A stretch of DNA of 64,000 nucleotides from Chitinophaga sp. CF418 (GTDB lineage: Bacteria > Bacteroidota > Bacteroidia > Chitinophagales > Chitinophagaceae), in the NCBI RefSeq assembly GCF_900142925.1, contig NZ_FRCN01000002.1, positions 682,001 through 746,000 on the forward strand, read 5' to 3'. The notes under the pieces were generated by a model. That model was not told the origin of the DNA and did no database searches. It saw only the letters and a list, made by a program, of their open reading frames with translations. The first letter of the stretch is position 1; each line of letters begins with the position of its first letter. Below are positions 45,769 through 54,880 of the stretch, piece after piece. A program made the position numbers and the translations under genes.

Positions 45769-46551
45769 ATGAATGACAACTCTTACAAGATAAAGCTGCC
45801 CCAGTTTGAGGGGCCATTTGACCTGTTGCTCTTCTTTATAGAGAGGGACGAGCTGGACATTTATAATATTCCGATCACGACCATCACCCAGGACTTCCTG
45901 GATTATATACATCACCTGGAGTCCCTGAACATCGAGCTGGCCAGTGAATTTATCCTTTTCGTGTCTACCCTGATGCGTATCAAGGCAAAAATGCTGTTGC
46001 CCCGTAAAGAGCTGGATGAGCAGGGGCTTGAGATAGATCCCCGCCAGGAATTGATTGATAAAATAATGGAATACAAGCGTTTCAAACAGGCGGCGGCAGA
46101 ACTGGCAGAGAAGGAAGCGGAACGCATGTTGCAGATCAAACGTGGTAATATCGCCAAAGAACTGGCTGCCATCGGGGAGGCAACCAGCGAAGGAACGGAA
46201 GTACAGACCCTGACGCTCTTTAAGCTGACCAAGACCTTCGAAAAGGTGATGCAGCGCGTAAAACAGCGGGAAAACAAGCCACAGCACGTCGTGTATAAGT
46301 ATGACTACACCATGGAAGGTTCCCGTGAATATATGATCGACCTGGCCAGCAGGGAAAAGACACTGGCTTTCGAGAAGATCTTCGATCTGTGCCGGGACAG
46401 GGTACATGCTATCTTCCTTTTTCTGGGCATGCTGGAACTGGTGCAGATGAAACATCTGGGAATTATGGTGGGAGAAGGCCGGAATAACTTTATAATTGAT
46501 TACATTGAGCCTGAAGACCGGGAAGTGGAAGTACCCGGTACATTTGAATGA
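45769..46551 (+). CDS. scpA: Segregation and condensation protein A
   Basis: The 260-residue kleisin links SMC with ScpB for chromosome condensation. The N-terminal motif KLPQFEGPFDLLLFFIERDE and the following ITTITQDFLDYI and RIKAKMLLPRKE are diagnostic. The C-terminal winged-helix part is present (FLFLGMLELVQMKHLGIMVG). I chose ATG 45769; a GTG at 45748 is possible. Its stop codon overlaps the ATG of the AraC-type gene (ATGA at 46548-46551), so translation of the two may be coupled. smc and scpB are not in the window. Confidence 0.93.
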   Translation: MNDNSYKIKLPQFEGPFDLLLFFIERDELDIYNIPITTITQDFLDYIHHLESLNIELASEFILFVSTLMRIKAKMLLPRKELDEQGLEIDPRQELIDKIMEYKRFKQAAAELAEKEAERMLQIKRGNIAKELAAIGEATSEGTEVQTLTLFKLTKTFEKVMQRVKQRENKPQHVVYKYDYTMEGSREYMIDLASREKTLAFEKIFDLCRDRVHAIFLFLGMLELVQMKHLGIMVGEGRNNFIIDYIEPEDREVEVPGTFE

Positions 46552-47447
46552 GTGAGAAACGCGCACATATAGAAGTAGTACCGCTACCCCGGTACGCACA
46601 GTCAGACCCCAAGTTTGTGGTATCAGGTCTGTGTGAACTGGGAGATGGGTTCTTCGCCAGCAATGGCGTTGCCCACCGGCATGACTTTTATACGATCTAC
46701 TGGATCAAAAAAGGGCAACTCATTAATACTATTGATACGGTAACCCATGCCGTGAAAAAGAACACCCTTTTCTTCCTGGCTCCGGGACAAGTGCACAAAA
46801 TGGAGTTCAGTGAGAAAGTAGAAGGATATATGATCGCATTCCAGGATGCATTCATGTGTCTGAAAGATCAGGCGGCCTCCCTGATGGGCATTAATTCCTC
46901 TCTTTTCTTCAATAATCAGTTCAGCAGTGTTATTACCCTTACTGCCGAGCAGGAGAAGGATTTTGAGATGGTGGTGCACATGATGATGAAGGAGGTAAAT
47001 GAGCAGGCATCAGAATATGAAACTGCCTTTCATGGCCTTTTGCGGTATTTCCTTGTACTGGCGTCCCGTATTAAAGGCAGCAGTATGTTGGCGACGCCGG
47101 AACAGCATGCCAGTCATAACAGCTCTTTATTCCTTCAGTTTAAGAACCTGATTGAAGAAAAATATACTGCCCTGAAGAATGTGTCGGATTATGCCGGCAT
47201 ACTCCATATAAAACCGGTTTTGCTGAACGAGATCAGCAAACAGCTGTCAGGTATTACCGCGGGAGAGCATATCCGGAACCGCGTGATCCTGGAAGCACAG
47301 CGATATCTTTATAATACAGATCTTTCCGCCAAAGAAATAGCGTATAAACTGGGATTTGATGATCCCCACTATTTCAGCCGCTTCTTTAAGAAATATACCA
47401 ATCAGACTCCATCAGAATTTAAGGATGCCTCCCGCGCGAGTGTTTAA
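46548..47447 (+). CDS. AraC-family regulator with cupin-type sensor domain
   Basis: The 299-residue protein has an N-terminal cupin-like domain (HRHDFYTIYWIKKGQLINTI, NTLFFLAPGQVHKMEF) and a C-terminal AraC domain with ADYAGILHIKPVLLNEISK-like first helix-turn-helix and AKEIAYKLGFDDPHYFSRFF, KKYTNQTPSEFK. It may control the YceI-OsmC-pirin group that follows from 47701, by position only. The start overlaps the scpA stop. The 250 bases after it hold a promoter box but no gene. Confidence 0.92.
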   Translation: MSEKRAHIEVVPLPRYAQSDPKFVVSGLCELGDGFFASNGVAHRHDFYTIYWIKKGQLINTIDTVTHAVKKNTLFFLAPGQVHKMEFSEKVEGYMIAFQDAFMCLKDQAASLMGINSSLFFNNQFSSVITLTAEQEKDFEMVVHMMMKEVNEQASEYETAFHGLLRYFLVLASRIKGSSMLATPEQHASHNSSLFLQFKNLIEEKYTALKNVSDYAGILHIKPVLLNEISKQLSGITAGEHIRNRVILEAQRYLYNTDLSAKEIAYKLGFDDPHYFSRFFKKYTNQTPSEFKDASRASV

Positions 47448-47527
47448 TAATATGTAAAAAGGCGCGCGAAAAAAAAAAGTACACCTATTAAGTCATTCTA
47501 TCCATTTCGAATATTTGTTGCAACGTG

Positions 47528-47535
47528 TAATTTTG
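47528..47535 (+). promoter_or_regulatory. Predicted -7 box for the YceI gene (TAATTTTG)
   Basis: TAATTTTG matches TAnnTTTG; it implies a leader of about 160 bases before the ATG at 47701. Confidence 0.45.
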
Positions 47536-47700
47536 TATTGTCTTAATGAAACGGAGATAACAGCAAGGACGGAAGAGGGAAAGTGAAAATAGAATGGCAC
47601 AGTAATAGGGGAAGAGTCGAATTGCTAATCAATCTTTTAAAGAGACAGACTCAAACAACGCATACTTAAAAAAACATTAAACTTAAAAACACTTAAAGTT

Positions 47701-48228
47701 ATGGCAATCTGGAAAATCGACCCAATGCACAGTGAAGTAGAATTTAAGATCAGACACCTTATGATCTCTAACGTGACAGGGTACTTTGGTACATATGATG
47801 CAACTGTGGAAAGCAACAACGATGACTTCACCGATGCTAAGATCACCTTCGAAGCAGATGTTAACAGCATCTCTACCAAAAACGAACAGCGTGATGAGCA
47901 CTTAAAGGCAGAAGATTTCTTCCATGCGGCACAGTATCCTAAAATCTCTTTTGTTTCTACCGGTGTAACCAAGAAAGGTAGTGATGAGTACAAAGTGACC
48001 GGCGATCTGACTATCCGTGGTGTTACCAAACCAGTGGAGTTGGAAGTAGAGTACAATGGTGTCCAAAAAGACCCATATGGTCAGACCAAAGCAGGTTTTG
48101 AGATTAAAGGTAAAATCAACAGAAAGGATTTCGGACTTACATACAATGCAGTGACTGAAACTGGTGGTATCATGCTGAGCGATGAAGTGAAACTGCAGGC
48201 AGGAGTACAGCTCGTAAAACAAGGTTAA
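47701..48228 (+). CDS. YceI-family isoprenoid/lipid-binding protein
   Basis: The 175-residue lipocalin-like protein starts MAIWKIDPMHSEVEFKIRHL and has FHAAQYPKISFVSTGVTKKG, VTGDLTIRGVTKPVELEVEY and KINRKDFGLTYNAVTETGG, all YceI hallmarks. YceI proteins form a barrel that binds long isoprenoid or fatty chains. There is no signal peptide, so it should be cytoplasmic. The neighbourhood with OsmC and pirin points to oxidative or organic-peroxide stress. Confidence 0.94.
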   Translation: MAIWKIDPMHSEVEFKIRHLMISNVTGYFGTYDATVESNNDDFTDAKITFEADVNSISTKNEQRDEHLKAEDFFHAAQYPKISFVSTGVTKKGSDEYKVTGDLTIRGVTKPVELEVEYNGVQKDPYGQTKAGFEIKGKINRKDFGLTYNAVTETGGIMLSDEVKLQAGVQLVKQG

Positions 48229-48372
48229 GCGTAACATAAATACAACATACTGGCGTCAGTCATTGCAGCTAAATGTCTAATAGCGTGGAATAAAGAAGTT
48301 CGGACATGGAAAGAGTGTAAGCAATGACGTGGAGAAAGAAGTTTTTTTGAGGATGATTGCCAGAAATAGTGT

Positions 48373-48408
48373 AGACCGGGTGAAACATTTCATCCGGTCT
48401 TTTGTTTT
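48373..48408 (+). terminator. Hairpin terminator between the YceI and OsmC genes
   Basis: AGACCGGGTGAAA pairs with TTTCATCCGGTCT (arms 48373-48385 and 48388-48400, one G-U), followed by TTTGTTTT. It lies 145 bases after the YceI stop. The rest of the 306-base gap shows no gene. Confidence 0.75.
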
Positions 48409-48534
48409 CCGGATGTGTGTAGAGAAAAATCTACGGAGGAATACTCTTTCCTAAACAAAAAAAGAAATAGTAATTTCAGCCCCATAACCACCTTCAATTC
48501 ACTTTATTCATTAAACTATTCAAACGCTTTAATC

Positions 48535-48945
48535 ATGAAAAGATCTGCATCCGCCAACTGGAAAGGTACCGGTAAAGATGGAAAAGGTACAGTAAGTTCA
48601 CAGTCTGGTGTATTAAGCAATACAGCATATTCTTATAAAAGCCGCTTTGAGGATGGTACAGGTACTAATCCTGAGGAGCTGATAGCAGCTGCGCATTCAG
48701 GATGTTTTACCATGAAGCTGAGTTTTCTTTTGTCAGGTGCAGGTTTCACGCCTGAAAACCTCGATACTAAAGCTACTATTACACTGGATAATGGTGCAAT
48801 TACAAGCAGCCACCTGGAACTGAAAGCAACTGTTCCGGGGCTGGACAAAGCTAAGTTTGCTGAGCTGGCAGAAGAAGCAAGAACTAATTGCCCGATCTCC
48901 AAACTGCTGAATACAGAGATAACATTGGATGCCGAACTGGTATAA
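48535..48945 (+). CDS. OsmC-family peroxiredoxin
   Basis: The 136-residue protein reduces organic hydroperoxides with two redox cysteines, C57 in AAAHSGCFTMKLS and C119 in ARTNCPISKLL. The conserved TGTNPEELIAAAHSG stretch is typical of OsmC. The frame is open upstream to 48415, but the real start is ATG 48535 because it gives the usual MKRSASANWKGTGKDGKGTV opening. A good terminator follows at 48965. Confidence 0.94.
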   Translation: MKRSASANWKGTGKDGKGTVSSQSGVLSNTAYSYKSRFEDGTGTNPEELIAAAHSGCFTMKLSFLLSGAGFTPENLDTKATITLDNGAITSSHLELKATVPGLDKAKFAELAEEARTNCPISKLLNTEITLDAELV

Positions 48946-48964
48946 GGCAAGGCATCTGTAAAGG

Positions 48965-48998
48965 TCCCGTTCCCTTCAGAGGGAACGGGATTTTTTTT
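48965..48998 (+). terminator. Terminator after the OsmC gene
   Basis: TCCCGTTCCCT pairs with AGGGAACGGGA (48965-48975, 48980-48990) around TTCAG-type loop TCAG, followed by eight T. Confidence 0.92.
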
Positions 48999-49087
48999 GT
49001 ATAAATAGTCCACTCTTTTCATCAAGCAATCCATTTACCAGCCTGCATTTAATGAGGATATTTGTATTGTAAAAGGAGAAAAGAATT

Positions 49088-49798
49088 ATGGAAAAAATCA
49101 TTCACAGAGCAGATTCACGCAGCTTCGCCAATCATGGTTGGTTACAAAGCCATCACACGTTCAGCTTTGCTGGTTATTATAATCCGGAACGCATACATTT
49201 TGGTGCATTACGTGTACTGAATGACGATACAATCAAAGGTGGGATGGGGTTTGGAACACATCCGCACGACAATATGGAAATAGTAACCATCCCGCTTAAT
49301 GGTGAGCTTGAACATCGTGATAACACGGGTAGGCACGAGATCATCCGCAGTAATGAAGTGCAGATCATGAGCGCCGGTACAGGTATATCACATTCTGAAT
49401 TCAATGCTTCGAAAACAGATCCTGTCAGCCTGCTGCAGATATGGGTATTCCCCAAACTGCGTAACGTTAAGCCACGCTATCAGCAACAGGCATTTGATCC
49501 TGCTGACAGGTTGAATAAACTGCAGGTCGTTGTATCGCCTGAAGCTAATAGTGATGCGTTACTGATTAACCAGGATGCATGGTTTTCTTTAGGGCGTTTT
49601 GAGGAAGGACAAAGTGTGGACATTGCACCCAAAATGGCACAGCATGGCAGTTATCTGATAGTACTGGAAGGGGAAGTGGAAGTAGCGGGAGAAGTACTGA
49701 AACGCCGTGATGCTATTGGTTTAAGTCAGTATGATATTGCAACAGTGAAAACACTCAAAGCAGCAGACTTTTTGTTGATCGATGTACCAATGAGTTGA
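49088..49798 (+). CDS. Pirin-family bicupin protein (YhhW-like)
   Basis: The 236-residue protein has two cupin domains. The first carries the metal-binding pattern FGTHPHDNMEIVTIPLNGEL with further ligands in NEVQIMSAGTGISHSEFNAS; the second (about 130-236) is degenerate. Family members such as E. coli YhhW act as quercetin-type dioxygenases, but most Pirin-family proteins are undefined. It is 89 bases after the OsmC terminator and is followed by a 50-residue protein. Confidence 0.92.
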   Translation: MEKIIHRADSRSFANHGWLQSHHTFSFAGYYNPERIHFGALRVLNDDTIKGGMGFGTHPHDNMEIVTIPLNGELEHRDNTGRHEIIRSNEVQIMSAGTGISHSEFNASKTDPVSLLQIWVFPKLRNVKPRYQQQAFDPADRLNKLQVVVSPEANSDALLINQDAWFSLGRFEEGQSVDIAPKMAQHGSYLIVLEGEVEVAGEVLKRRDAIGLSQYDIATVKTLKAADFLLIDVPMS

Positions 49799-49824
49799 TT
49801 AACATAACCCAAAAATATCTCGCT

Positions 49825-49977
49825 ATGAGTACCGCAACCACGAACATCGGACTTGAAAAGAAGACATCCAAAGAACTTGGATTATATAGAACAATCAGCC
49901 ATAGAAGAAGTGAAATCACCACTTACATCCGGGAACAGGAGAAGCTGGTATGGATGTATAATGCTTATCTGAAATAG
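49825..49977 (+). CDS. Small protein of 50 residues, unknown
   Basis: The frame starts at ATG 49825 (MSTATTNIGLEKKTSKELGL) and ends LVWMYNAYLK. It lies 26 bases after the pirin stop, on the same strand, and a terminator follows immediately (49994), so it is likely a real, co-transcribed gene. It is mixed-charge with a predicted helix and no signal peptide. I do not recognise a family. Confidence 0.55.
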   Translation: MSTATTNIGLEKKTSKELGLYRTISHRRSEITTYIREQEKLVWMYNAYLK

Positions 49978-49993
49978 TAAACAGGAATAAGAC

Positions 49994-50039
49994 GGCTGTT
50001 GTATAGGAAGAATATACTTCTTATATAACAGCTTTTTTA
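49994..50039 (+). terminator. Terminator after the pirin/small-protein genes
   Basis: GCTGTTGTATAGGAAG pairs with CTTCTTATATAACAGC (two G-U pairs), arms about 49995-50010 and 50017-50032, followed by TTTTTTATT. Confidence 0.85.
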
Positions 50040-50177
50040 TTAAAGTAATAAATAACCACAGACTGCAATTCCTGGTTGTTAATTCCTAATTCCTATTTGG
50101 AAAAAGCTTTGTAACTTAGAAATGTGTTACGGACAAATATTGTATTGCTTAATTATATCACGTTAAAATCAATACAC

Positions 50178-50552
50178 ATGGAAGTATCCGCACAAACTTC
50201 AGATCTCGAACAGATCAGTAACTGGAAGGACGAAGTGAACAGTACCAGGGAGTCCATCCGGTCTATGCGCAGCCAATTAGAGCAGTTATCTCTCAGAAAA
50301 ACTGAGGAAGAGTCCCTGGTTCAGATAGAGCACTTCCAGAACCAGTTCATTTGTCAGGAGGAAAAAGCAGATGAATTGCGTCATGATCTGAAACAATCCG
50401 CAAAAAAGATATCGAACAACGGGAACCCTCCAATATTGCATGACGATCGTCCCGTGGATGATTTTGATGTTCTGCAGGACCGTATGCATACATTCAGGAA
50501 ACTGTACAATGAATTACGGGATGAGTTTCAGGCTTTCAGTGCTTTTTCGTAA
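50178..50552 (+). CDS. Coiled-coil protein of unknown function, 124 residues
   Basis: The start is ATG 50178 (MEVSAQTSDLEQISNWKDEV). The protein is almost entirely helical and charged, with heptad-like segments SIRSMRSQLEQLSLRKTEEE and ADELRHDLKQSAKKI, then a short break (NNGNPPILHDDRPVDDFD) and a second helix. No signal peptide or membrane segment is present. It is convergent with the PaaE-like gene, only 10 bases apart. Function unknown. Confidence 0.7.
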   Translation: MEVSAQTSDLEQISNWKDEVNSTRESIRSMRSQLEQLSLRKTEEESLVQIEHFQNQFICQEEKADELRHDLKQSAKKISNNGNPPILHDDRPVDDFDVLQDRMHTFRKLYNELRDEFQAFSAFS

Positions 50553-50562
50553 AGTATAAAGC

Positions 50563-51612
50563 TTATATCTCGATCACTACTTCTGCACTAACCGCATAAC
50601 CGGTGCAGGTGAGGACGAAGCCCTGCTCAATCTCTTTGTCCGTTAGCACTTCATTCAGGGCCATCCACACTTTCCCCTTTATACAGCGGGCAGTACAGGA
50701 ACCGCAAACACCGCCTTTGCAGCTATATGGTATGGCGATGCCTTGTGCCAACGCCTCCCCAAGTATATTGTGATTGCCGGGAATGGAGAGTTTATGCACT
50801 CCACCACGCAGATGTAATTCCACGTTCTTCATGGAGCCATCTTCCGGTGTGCCTATTCTTGCCAGCTGCGGGGCTGTATTTACCACGAAATTCTCTTTAT
50901 GCAGCTGTGCGGCTTCAAACCCCATGTAAGTAAGGGTTAAGAGCGCCATACGCATATATTCCGGCGGGCCGCATACAAAGAACTGGGCATCCTGTTTCCT
51001 GTAGCGGAGTTGTTGCTGTACCAGCGGCTCCAGGGAAAGATTGCTGAGCCTGCGGATGATCTGATCCGGATCACTGCTGTACAAATGGATAATGTGCAGT
51101 TGCTGTGGGAACTGCGTCAACAGTTCCTGTAACTGCCTGTGGAAAATGCTGCGTCTTTCGGATGTATTGCTGTAAATAAGCTTAATATGGGCCGTAGGCT
51201 CATTATAGAGTATATCCTTCAAAAGAGAAAAAAGAGGTGTAATACCGCTCCCTGCACCCAGCAGAAAGATATCCCGTGGCGTGGTGATATGCCCGGGCAG
51301 TGCAAAACGACCGGAAGGCAGTAAAGCCGTTACCTGGTCGCCGGCTTTCCAGTGATGCAGGATGTGACGGGATATTTCCCCGTTCTGTTTCTCACGGATG
51401 GTGACGGATGGATACGGATCAATTCCCGGGGTAGAGCTGAAGGAATAAGAGCGCCTGTATTCTGTACCGTGCAGGTAGATCAGAAAGGTAATGAATTGCC
51501 CTGCCTGGTATTCAAGAGGTTGCCCGTCGATAGTTTCCAGCCTGTAGGTAAATGCATCCTGTGTTTCTGCTATGACCTCCCTGATGCGGAGGTGTATATA
51601 CAATTCATCCAT
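50563..51612 (-). CDS. PaaE-like flavin reductase with C-terminal 2Fe-2S ferredoxin domain
   Basis: The 349-residue protein has an FAD domain (EYRRSYSFSSTPG), an NAD(P)-binding domain (LLGAGSGITPLFSLL, FFVCGPPEYM) and a plant-type ferredoxin at about 268-349 with C-GGVCGSC spacing: cysteines in SCKGGVCGSCTARC and the fourth in VLTCTG. This is the layout of the reductase of multicomponent oxygenases (PaaE/HcP reductase type). No oxygenase gene is nearby, so its partner is unknown; similar orphan reductases occur in many Bacteroidota. Confidence 0.9.
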   Translation of the reverse strand: MDELYIHLRIREVIAETQDAFTYRLETIDGQPLEYQAGQFITFLIYLHGTEYRRSYSFSSTPGIDPYPSVTIREKQNGEISRHILHHWKAGDQVTALLPSGRFALPGHITTPRDIFLLGAGSGITPLFSLLKDILYNEPTAHIKLIYSNTSERRSIFHRQLQELLTQFPQQLHIIHLYSSDPDQIIRRLSNLSLEPLVQQQLRYRKQDAQFFVCGPPEYMRMALLTLTYMGFEAAQLHKENFVVNTAPQLARIGTPEDGSMKNVELHLRGGVHKLSIPGNHNILGEALAQGIAIPYSCKGGVCGSCTARCIKGKVWMALNEVLTDKEIEQGFVLTCTGYAVSAEVVIEI

Positions 51613-51615
51613 GCT

Positions 51616-51664
51616 ATAAAAATAAGGAAGCCACCTGTATGAACAATGTCACAGAGGTGGCTTC
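51616..51664 (-). terminator. Terminator of dxs
   Basis: GAAGCCACCT (51627-51636) pairs with AGGTGGCTTC (51655-51664), followed on the minus strand by TTATTTTTA. Confidence 0.75.
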
Positions 51665-51694
51665 ATATGTATTTTTGTTGTGCTGACTTTATTA

Positions 51695-53620
51695 TCAGGC
51701 AGTAACAGTGATCTTTTCTTTTAACATGGCGCGCGCTGCACTGGCAATACCGGCGGCATCATAGCCACATTCGCGGTGCAGGTCTTCCGGTTTACCATGT
51801 TCTACAATCCGGTCAGGAATACCCAGCATACGCACATCTGCTTTATAGCCATGCATGGCCATAAATTCCAGGATTGCGCTACCGAAGCCGCCTGTTACAG
51901 CTGCATCTTCTACTGTGATCACCTTATCAAATTCGCTGAATATTTCATGCAGTAAGGCCTCATCCAGTGGTTTTACGAAACGCATATCGTAGTGGGCAGG
52001 CTGTAAACCGTCGGCCAGCAGTTCTTTGCAGGCTTCTGTTACAAAGTTGCCCGGGTGACCCAGAGAAAGGATGGCGATGTCCTTACCGCTACGCAGCTTA
52101 CGACCTGTACCGATCTTTATTTCCTTAAATGGCTGCTTCCAGTCAGGCATTACACCCTGTCCTCTCGGATAGCGGATCACAAAAGGCATCTGTTGAGTGG
52201 GTAGCTGGGAGGTATACATCAGGTTGCGTAACTCTTCTTCATTCATCGGTGAACTGATGATGACGTTGGGTACACAACGCATATAAGCGATATCATAAGC
52301 ACCGTGATGGGTAGGGCCATCTTCTCCAACAAGACCAGCGCGGTCCAGGCAGAATACGACAGGCAGCTTTTGGATGGCTACGTCGTGTAAAGCCTGGTCA
52401 TAGGCTCTTTGCATGAAAGAGGAGTAGATATTGCAGAACACGCGCATACCCTGTGTGGCCAGACCGGCAGAGAGGGTTACAGCATGTTGTTCACAGATAC
52501 CCACGTCAAAGGCGCGGTCGGGCATTTTCTCCATCATGAACTTCAGGGATGAGCCGGAAGGCATGGCGGGCGTAATGCCCATCACTGTCTTATTCTGCTC
52601 TGCCAGTTCTATAATGGTATGACCGAATACATCCTGGTATTTGGGAGGTTGTGGTTTATCCGGTTGTTTCTTGAAGATTTCACCGGTAATTTTATCAAAC
52701 AGGCCCGGAGCGTGCCAGGTAGTCTGGTCTTTCTCCGCCAGTGCATATCCTTTACCTTTTGTGGTCACGATATGCAGCAGTTTAGGGCCGGGAATGTCTT
52801 TCAGGTCCTGGAGGGTATCCACCAGCTTCACGATATTATGTCCGTCAATAGGACCAAAATAACGCAGTTTCAGGGATTCGAACAGGTTACTGGAGCCGGA
52901 TACGACGCCTTTCAGACCGGCTTCCAGTTTGGAGGCCATGTCGCGGGTAAAGCGTTTGCCTACGGGCAGTTTGCCCAGCAGGTTCCAAACGTCGTCACGC
53001 AGCTTGTTGTATGTAGGAGAAGTAGTAATGTCGGTCAGGTATTCTTTTAAAGCGCCTACGTTCGGGTCAATAGACATACAGTTGTCATTGAGGATGATCA
53101 GCACATTGGCATTGGCCACACCTGCATGATTGAGGGCCTCGAATGCCATACCTGCTGTCATGGCTCCATCGCCGATCACGGCAATGTGCTGACGGTCTGT
53201 TTCGCCTTTGTATTTGGAGGCAATAGCCATACCCAGGGCTGCAGAAATGGAGGTAGAGGAATGCCCTACTCCGAAAGTATCGTACTCGCTTTCATCCCTT
53301 TTAGGGAAGCCACTGATACCATGATATTTACGGTTAGTATGGAAAACGTCTCTCCGGCCTGTCAGGATCTTATGACCGTAGGCCTGGTGCCCTACGTCCC
53401 ATACCAGTTGGTCATATGGGGTATTAAATACATAATGCAGTGCCACACTCAGCTCCACAACACCCAGACTGGCCGCAAAATGGCCACCATGCACACTGAC
53501 AACATCAATAATGAACTGGCGGAGTTCTTCACTCACCTCATGCAGCTGCTCTTTACTGAGATTCCGCAAATCGGCAGGGGTTTCGATCTTGCCCAGCAAT
53601 GGGCCCGGCGTAATATTCAT
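51695..53620 (-). CDS. dxs: 1-deoxy-D-xylulose-5-phosphate synthase
   Basis: The 641-residue thiamine-diphosphate enzyme joins pyruvate and glyceraldehyde-3-phosphate, the first step of the MEP isoprenoid pathway. Visible features are SLGVVELSVALHYVFNTPYD, DVGHQAYGHKILTGRRD, the TPP motif GDGAMTAGMAFEALNHAG to ILNDNCMSI, and the C-terminal GEDGPTHHGAYD and RYPRGQG. I start at 53620 (MNITPGPLLGK), since a promoter box at 53646 lies downstream of the longer start at 53656. Together with GGGP synthase at 55.8 kb it gives two isoprenoid-related genes within 5 kb, though unlinked in transcription. Confidence 0.96.
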   Translation of the reverse strand: MNITPGPLLGKIETPADLRNLSKEQLHEVSEELRQFIIDVVSVHGGHFAASLGVVELSVALHYVFNTPYDQLVWDVGHQAYGHKILTGRRDVFHTNRKYHGISGFPKRDESEYDTFGVGHSSTSISAALGMAIASKYKGETDRQHIAVIGDGAMTAGMAFEALNHAGVANANVLIILNDNCMSIDPNVGALKEYLTDITTSPTYNKLRDDVWNLLGKLPVGKRFTRDMASKLEAGLKGVVSGSSNLFESLKLRYFGPIDGHNIVKLVDTLQDLKDIPGPKLLHIVTTKGKGYALAEKDQTTWHAPGLFDKITGEIFKKQPDKPQPPKYQDVFGHTIIELAEQNKTVMGITPAMPSGSSLKFMMEKMPDRAFDVGICEQHAVTLSAGLATQGMRVFCNIYSSFMQRAYDQALHDVAIQKLPVVFCLDRAGLVGEDGPTHHGAYDIAYMRCVPNVIISSPMNEEELRNLMYTSQLPTQQMPFVIRYPRGQGVMPDWKQPFKEIKIGTGRKLRSGKDIAILSLGHPGNFVTEACKELLADGLQPAHYDMRFVKPLDEALLHEIFSEFDKVITVEDAAVTGGFGSAILEFMAMHGYKADVRMLGIPDRIVEHGKPEDLHRECGYDAAGIASAARAMLKEKITVTA

Positions 53621-53645
53621 ACTTCTTGATGCAGGATTTAGTAAA

Positions 53646-53653
53646 CAAAAGTA
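53646..53653 (-). promoter_or_regulatory. Predicted -7 box for dxs (TACTTTTG on the minus strand)
   Basis: CAAAAGTA on the plus strand reads TACTTTTG on the minus strand, 26 bases before the dxs start. Confidence 0.55.
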
Positions 53654-53803
53654 CAAATTAATGTGCTAATGTACATTTATTCCATACATCAGCACATTTG
53701 GACTTCTGCCATGCCGGGAACCCACTCATAACATTTGCGGCAAGGTGGGCTAAGCACATCGGTATTTTTGAAATGTAGCAGTAGTTTACTAATTTTCAGA
53801 TAG

Positions 53804-54844
53804 ATGTTTAAACGAATATCAAGATATTGGTGGTGTCAGATTCTGGGCTGGACGACATATGCAGTAGTCAATCTTTTCTTTGCCTATTCATTTGCTGGCT
53901 CTTTTGGCTCATTCTATCTGATAAACCTGCTGATGATCATGTTTTTTGGGATATTGGCCACGCATTTGTTACGGATCGTTATCAAAAGGTTGAATTGGTT
54001 TCAGTATAGTTTTGAGAGCCAGATGCTGCTTTTTTTCGGCCTCACCGTAAGCGCAGGGATCATTATCTACGTAGGTATTACTACAGCGGGGAACATGTTC
54101 AGGTATTCCTGGCAGCAACGGGGCCTGACAGACCAGAAAACGCTGACTTTCCTGTTACCCATATTTACACTTACTGCAATCTGGTGGCTGGTCTATTTTG
54201 TGTGGCACTACATTGAGCGTAGCCGTAACAGCCAGGTGGATAAACTGAAACTGGAAAGCACGGTTAAAGAACTTGAGCTGAAAACGATCAAATCCCAGTT
54301 GAACCCCCATTTTATCTTTAATGCCCTGAACAGCATCCGGGCATTGGTGGATGAGAATCCGCAAAGGGCCAGGACAGCAATCACGGAGCTGTCTAATATT
54401 CTGAGAAGCTCCATGCAGGTGGAAAAGGCGGAGACGGTGAACCTGGAGAACGAGTTAGATATAGTAAAAGATTACCTTGCACTGGAGAATATCCGGTTCG
54501 AAGAGCGGCTGAAAGTGCAATATGATATAGATCCTGAAACACTGGAACTGCCTATCCCCCCTATGATGCTGCAGACATTGGTGGAAAATGCCATTAAACA
54601 TGGTATTTCCCGCACAGTAAGTGGAGGAACGGTAGTGATCGGTTCGCATGTGAGGGACATGCATCATGAAATCACGATAGAAAATACGGGACAGATAGGA
54701 GGAGAAGAAACAACGGGACATGGTTTTGGCCTGCAAAGCACCAGGCAACGGTTGAGTTTGTTGTATGGGAATAAAGCGTCATTCAATATTTATAATAAAA
54801 ATGAGGCGACGGTTGAAGCAAAAGTGCTGATGCCGTTGTTTTAG
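53804..54844 (+). CDS. LytS/YehU-type sensor histidine kinase
   Basis: The 346-residue protein has four membrane helices in the first 135 residues, a short coiled segment, and the His_kinase domain with KSQLNPHFIFNALNSIRALV (phospho-acceptor His169), followed by the ATPase domain with NAIKHGIS and a GHGFGLQSTRQRLSLLYG lid. It should phosphorylate the LytTR regulator encoded 36 bases downstream. There is no periplasmic ligand domain, so the signal is likely sensed in the membrane. Confidence 0.93.
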   Translation: MFKRISRYWWCQILGWTTYAVVNLFFAYSFAGSFGSFYLINLLMIMFFGILATHLLRIVIKRLNWFQYSFESQMLLFFGLTVSAGIIIYVGITTAGNMFRYSWQQRGLTDQKTLTFLLPIFTLTAIWWLVYFVWHYIERSRNSQVDKLKLESTVKELELKTIKSQLNPHFIFNALNSIRALVDENPQRARTAITELSNILRSSMQVEKAETVNLENELDIVKDYLALENIRFEERLKVQYDIDPETLELPIPPMMLQTLVENAIKHGISRTVSGGTVVIGSHVRDMHHEITIENTGQIGGEETTGHGFGLQSTRQRLSLLYGNKASFNIYNKNEATVEAKVLMPLF

Positions 54845-54880
54845 TAGTATTATTTGCGCCAAGTTTAAAAGTAGTTGCTC

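Noticed and set aside
45730..46599. 289-codon minus-strand frame over scpA
   Set aside because: scpA is diagnostic in the other direction; this frame is a shadow.
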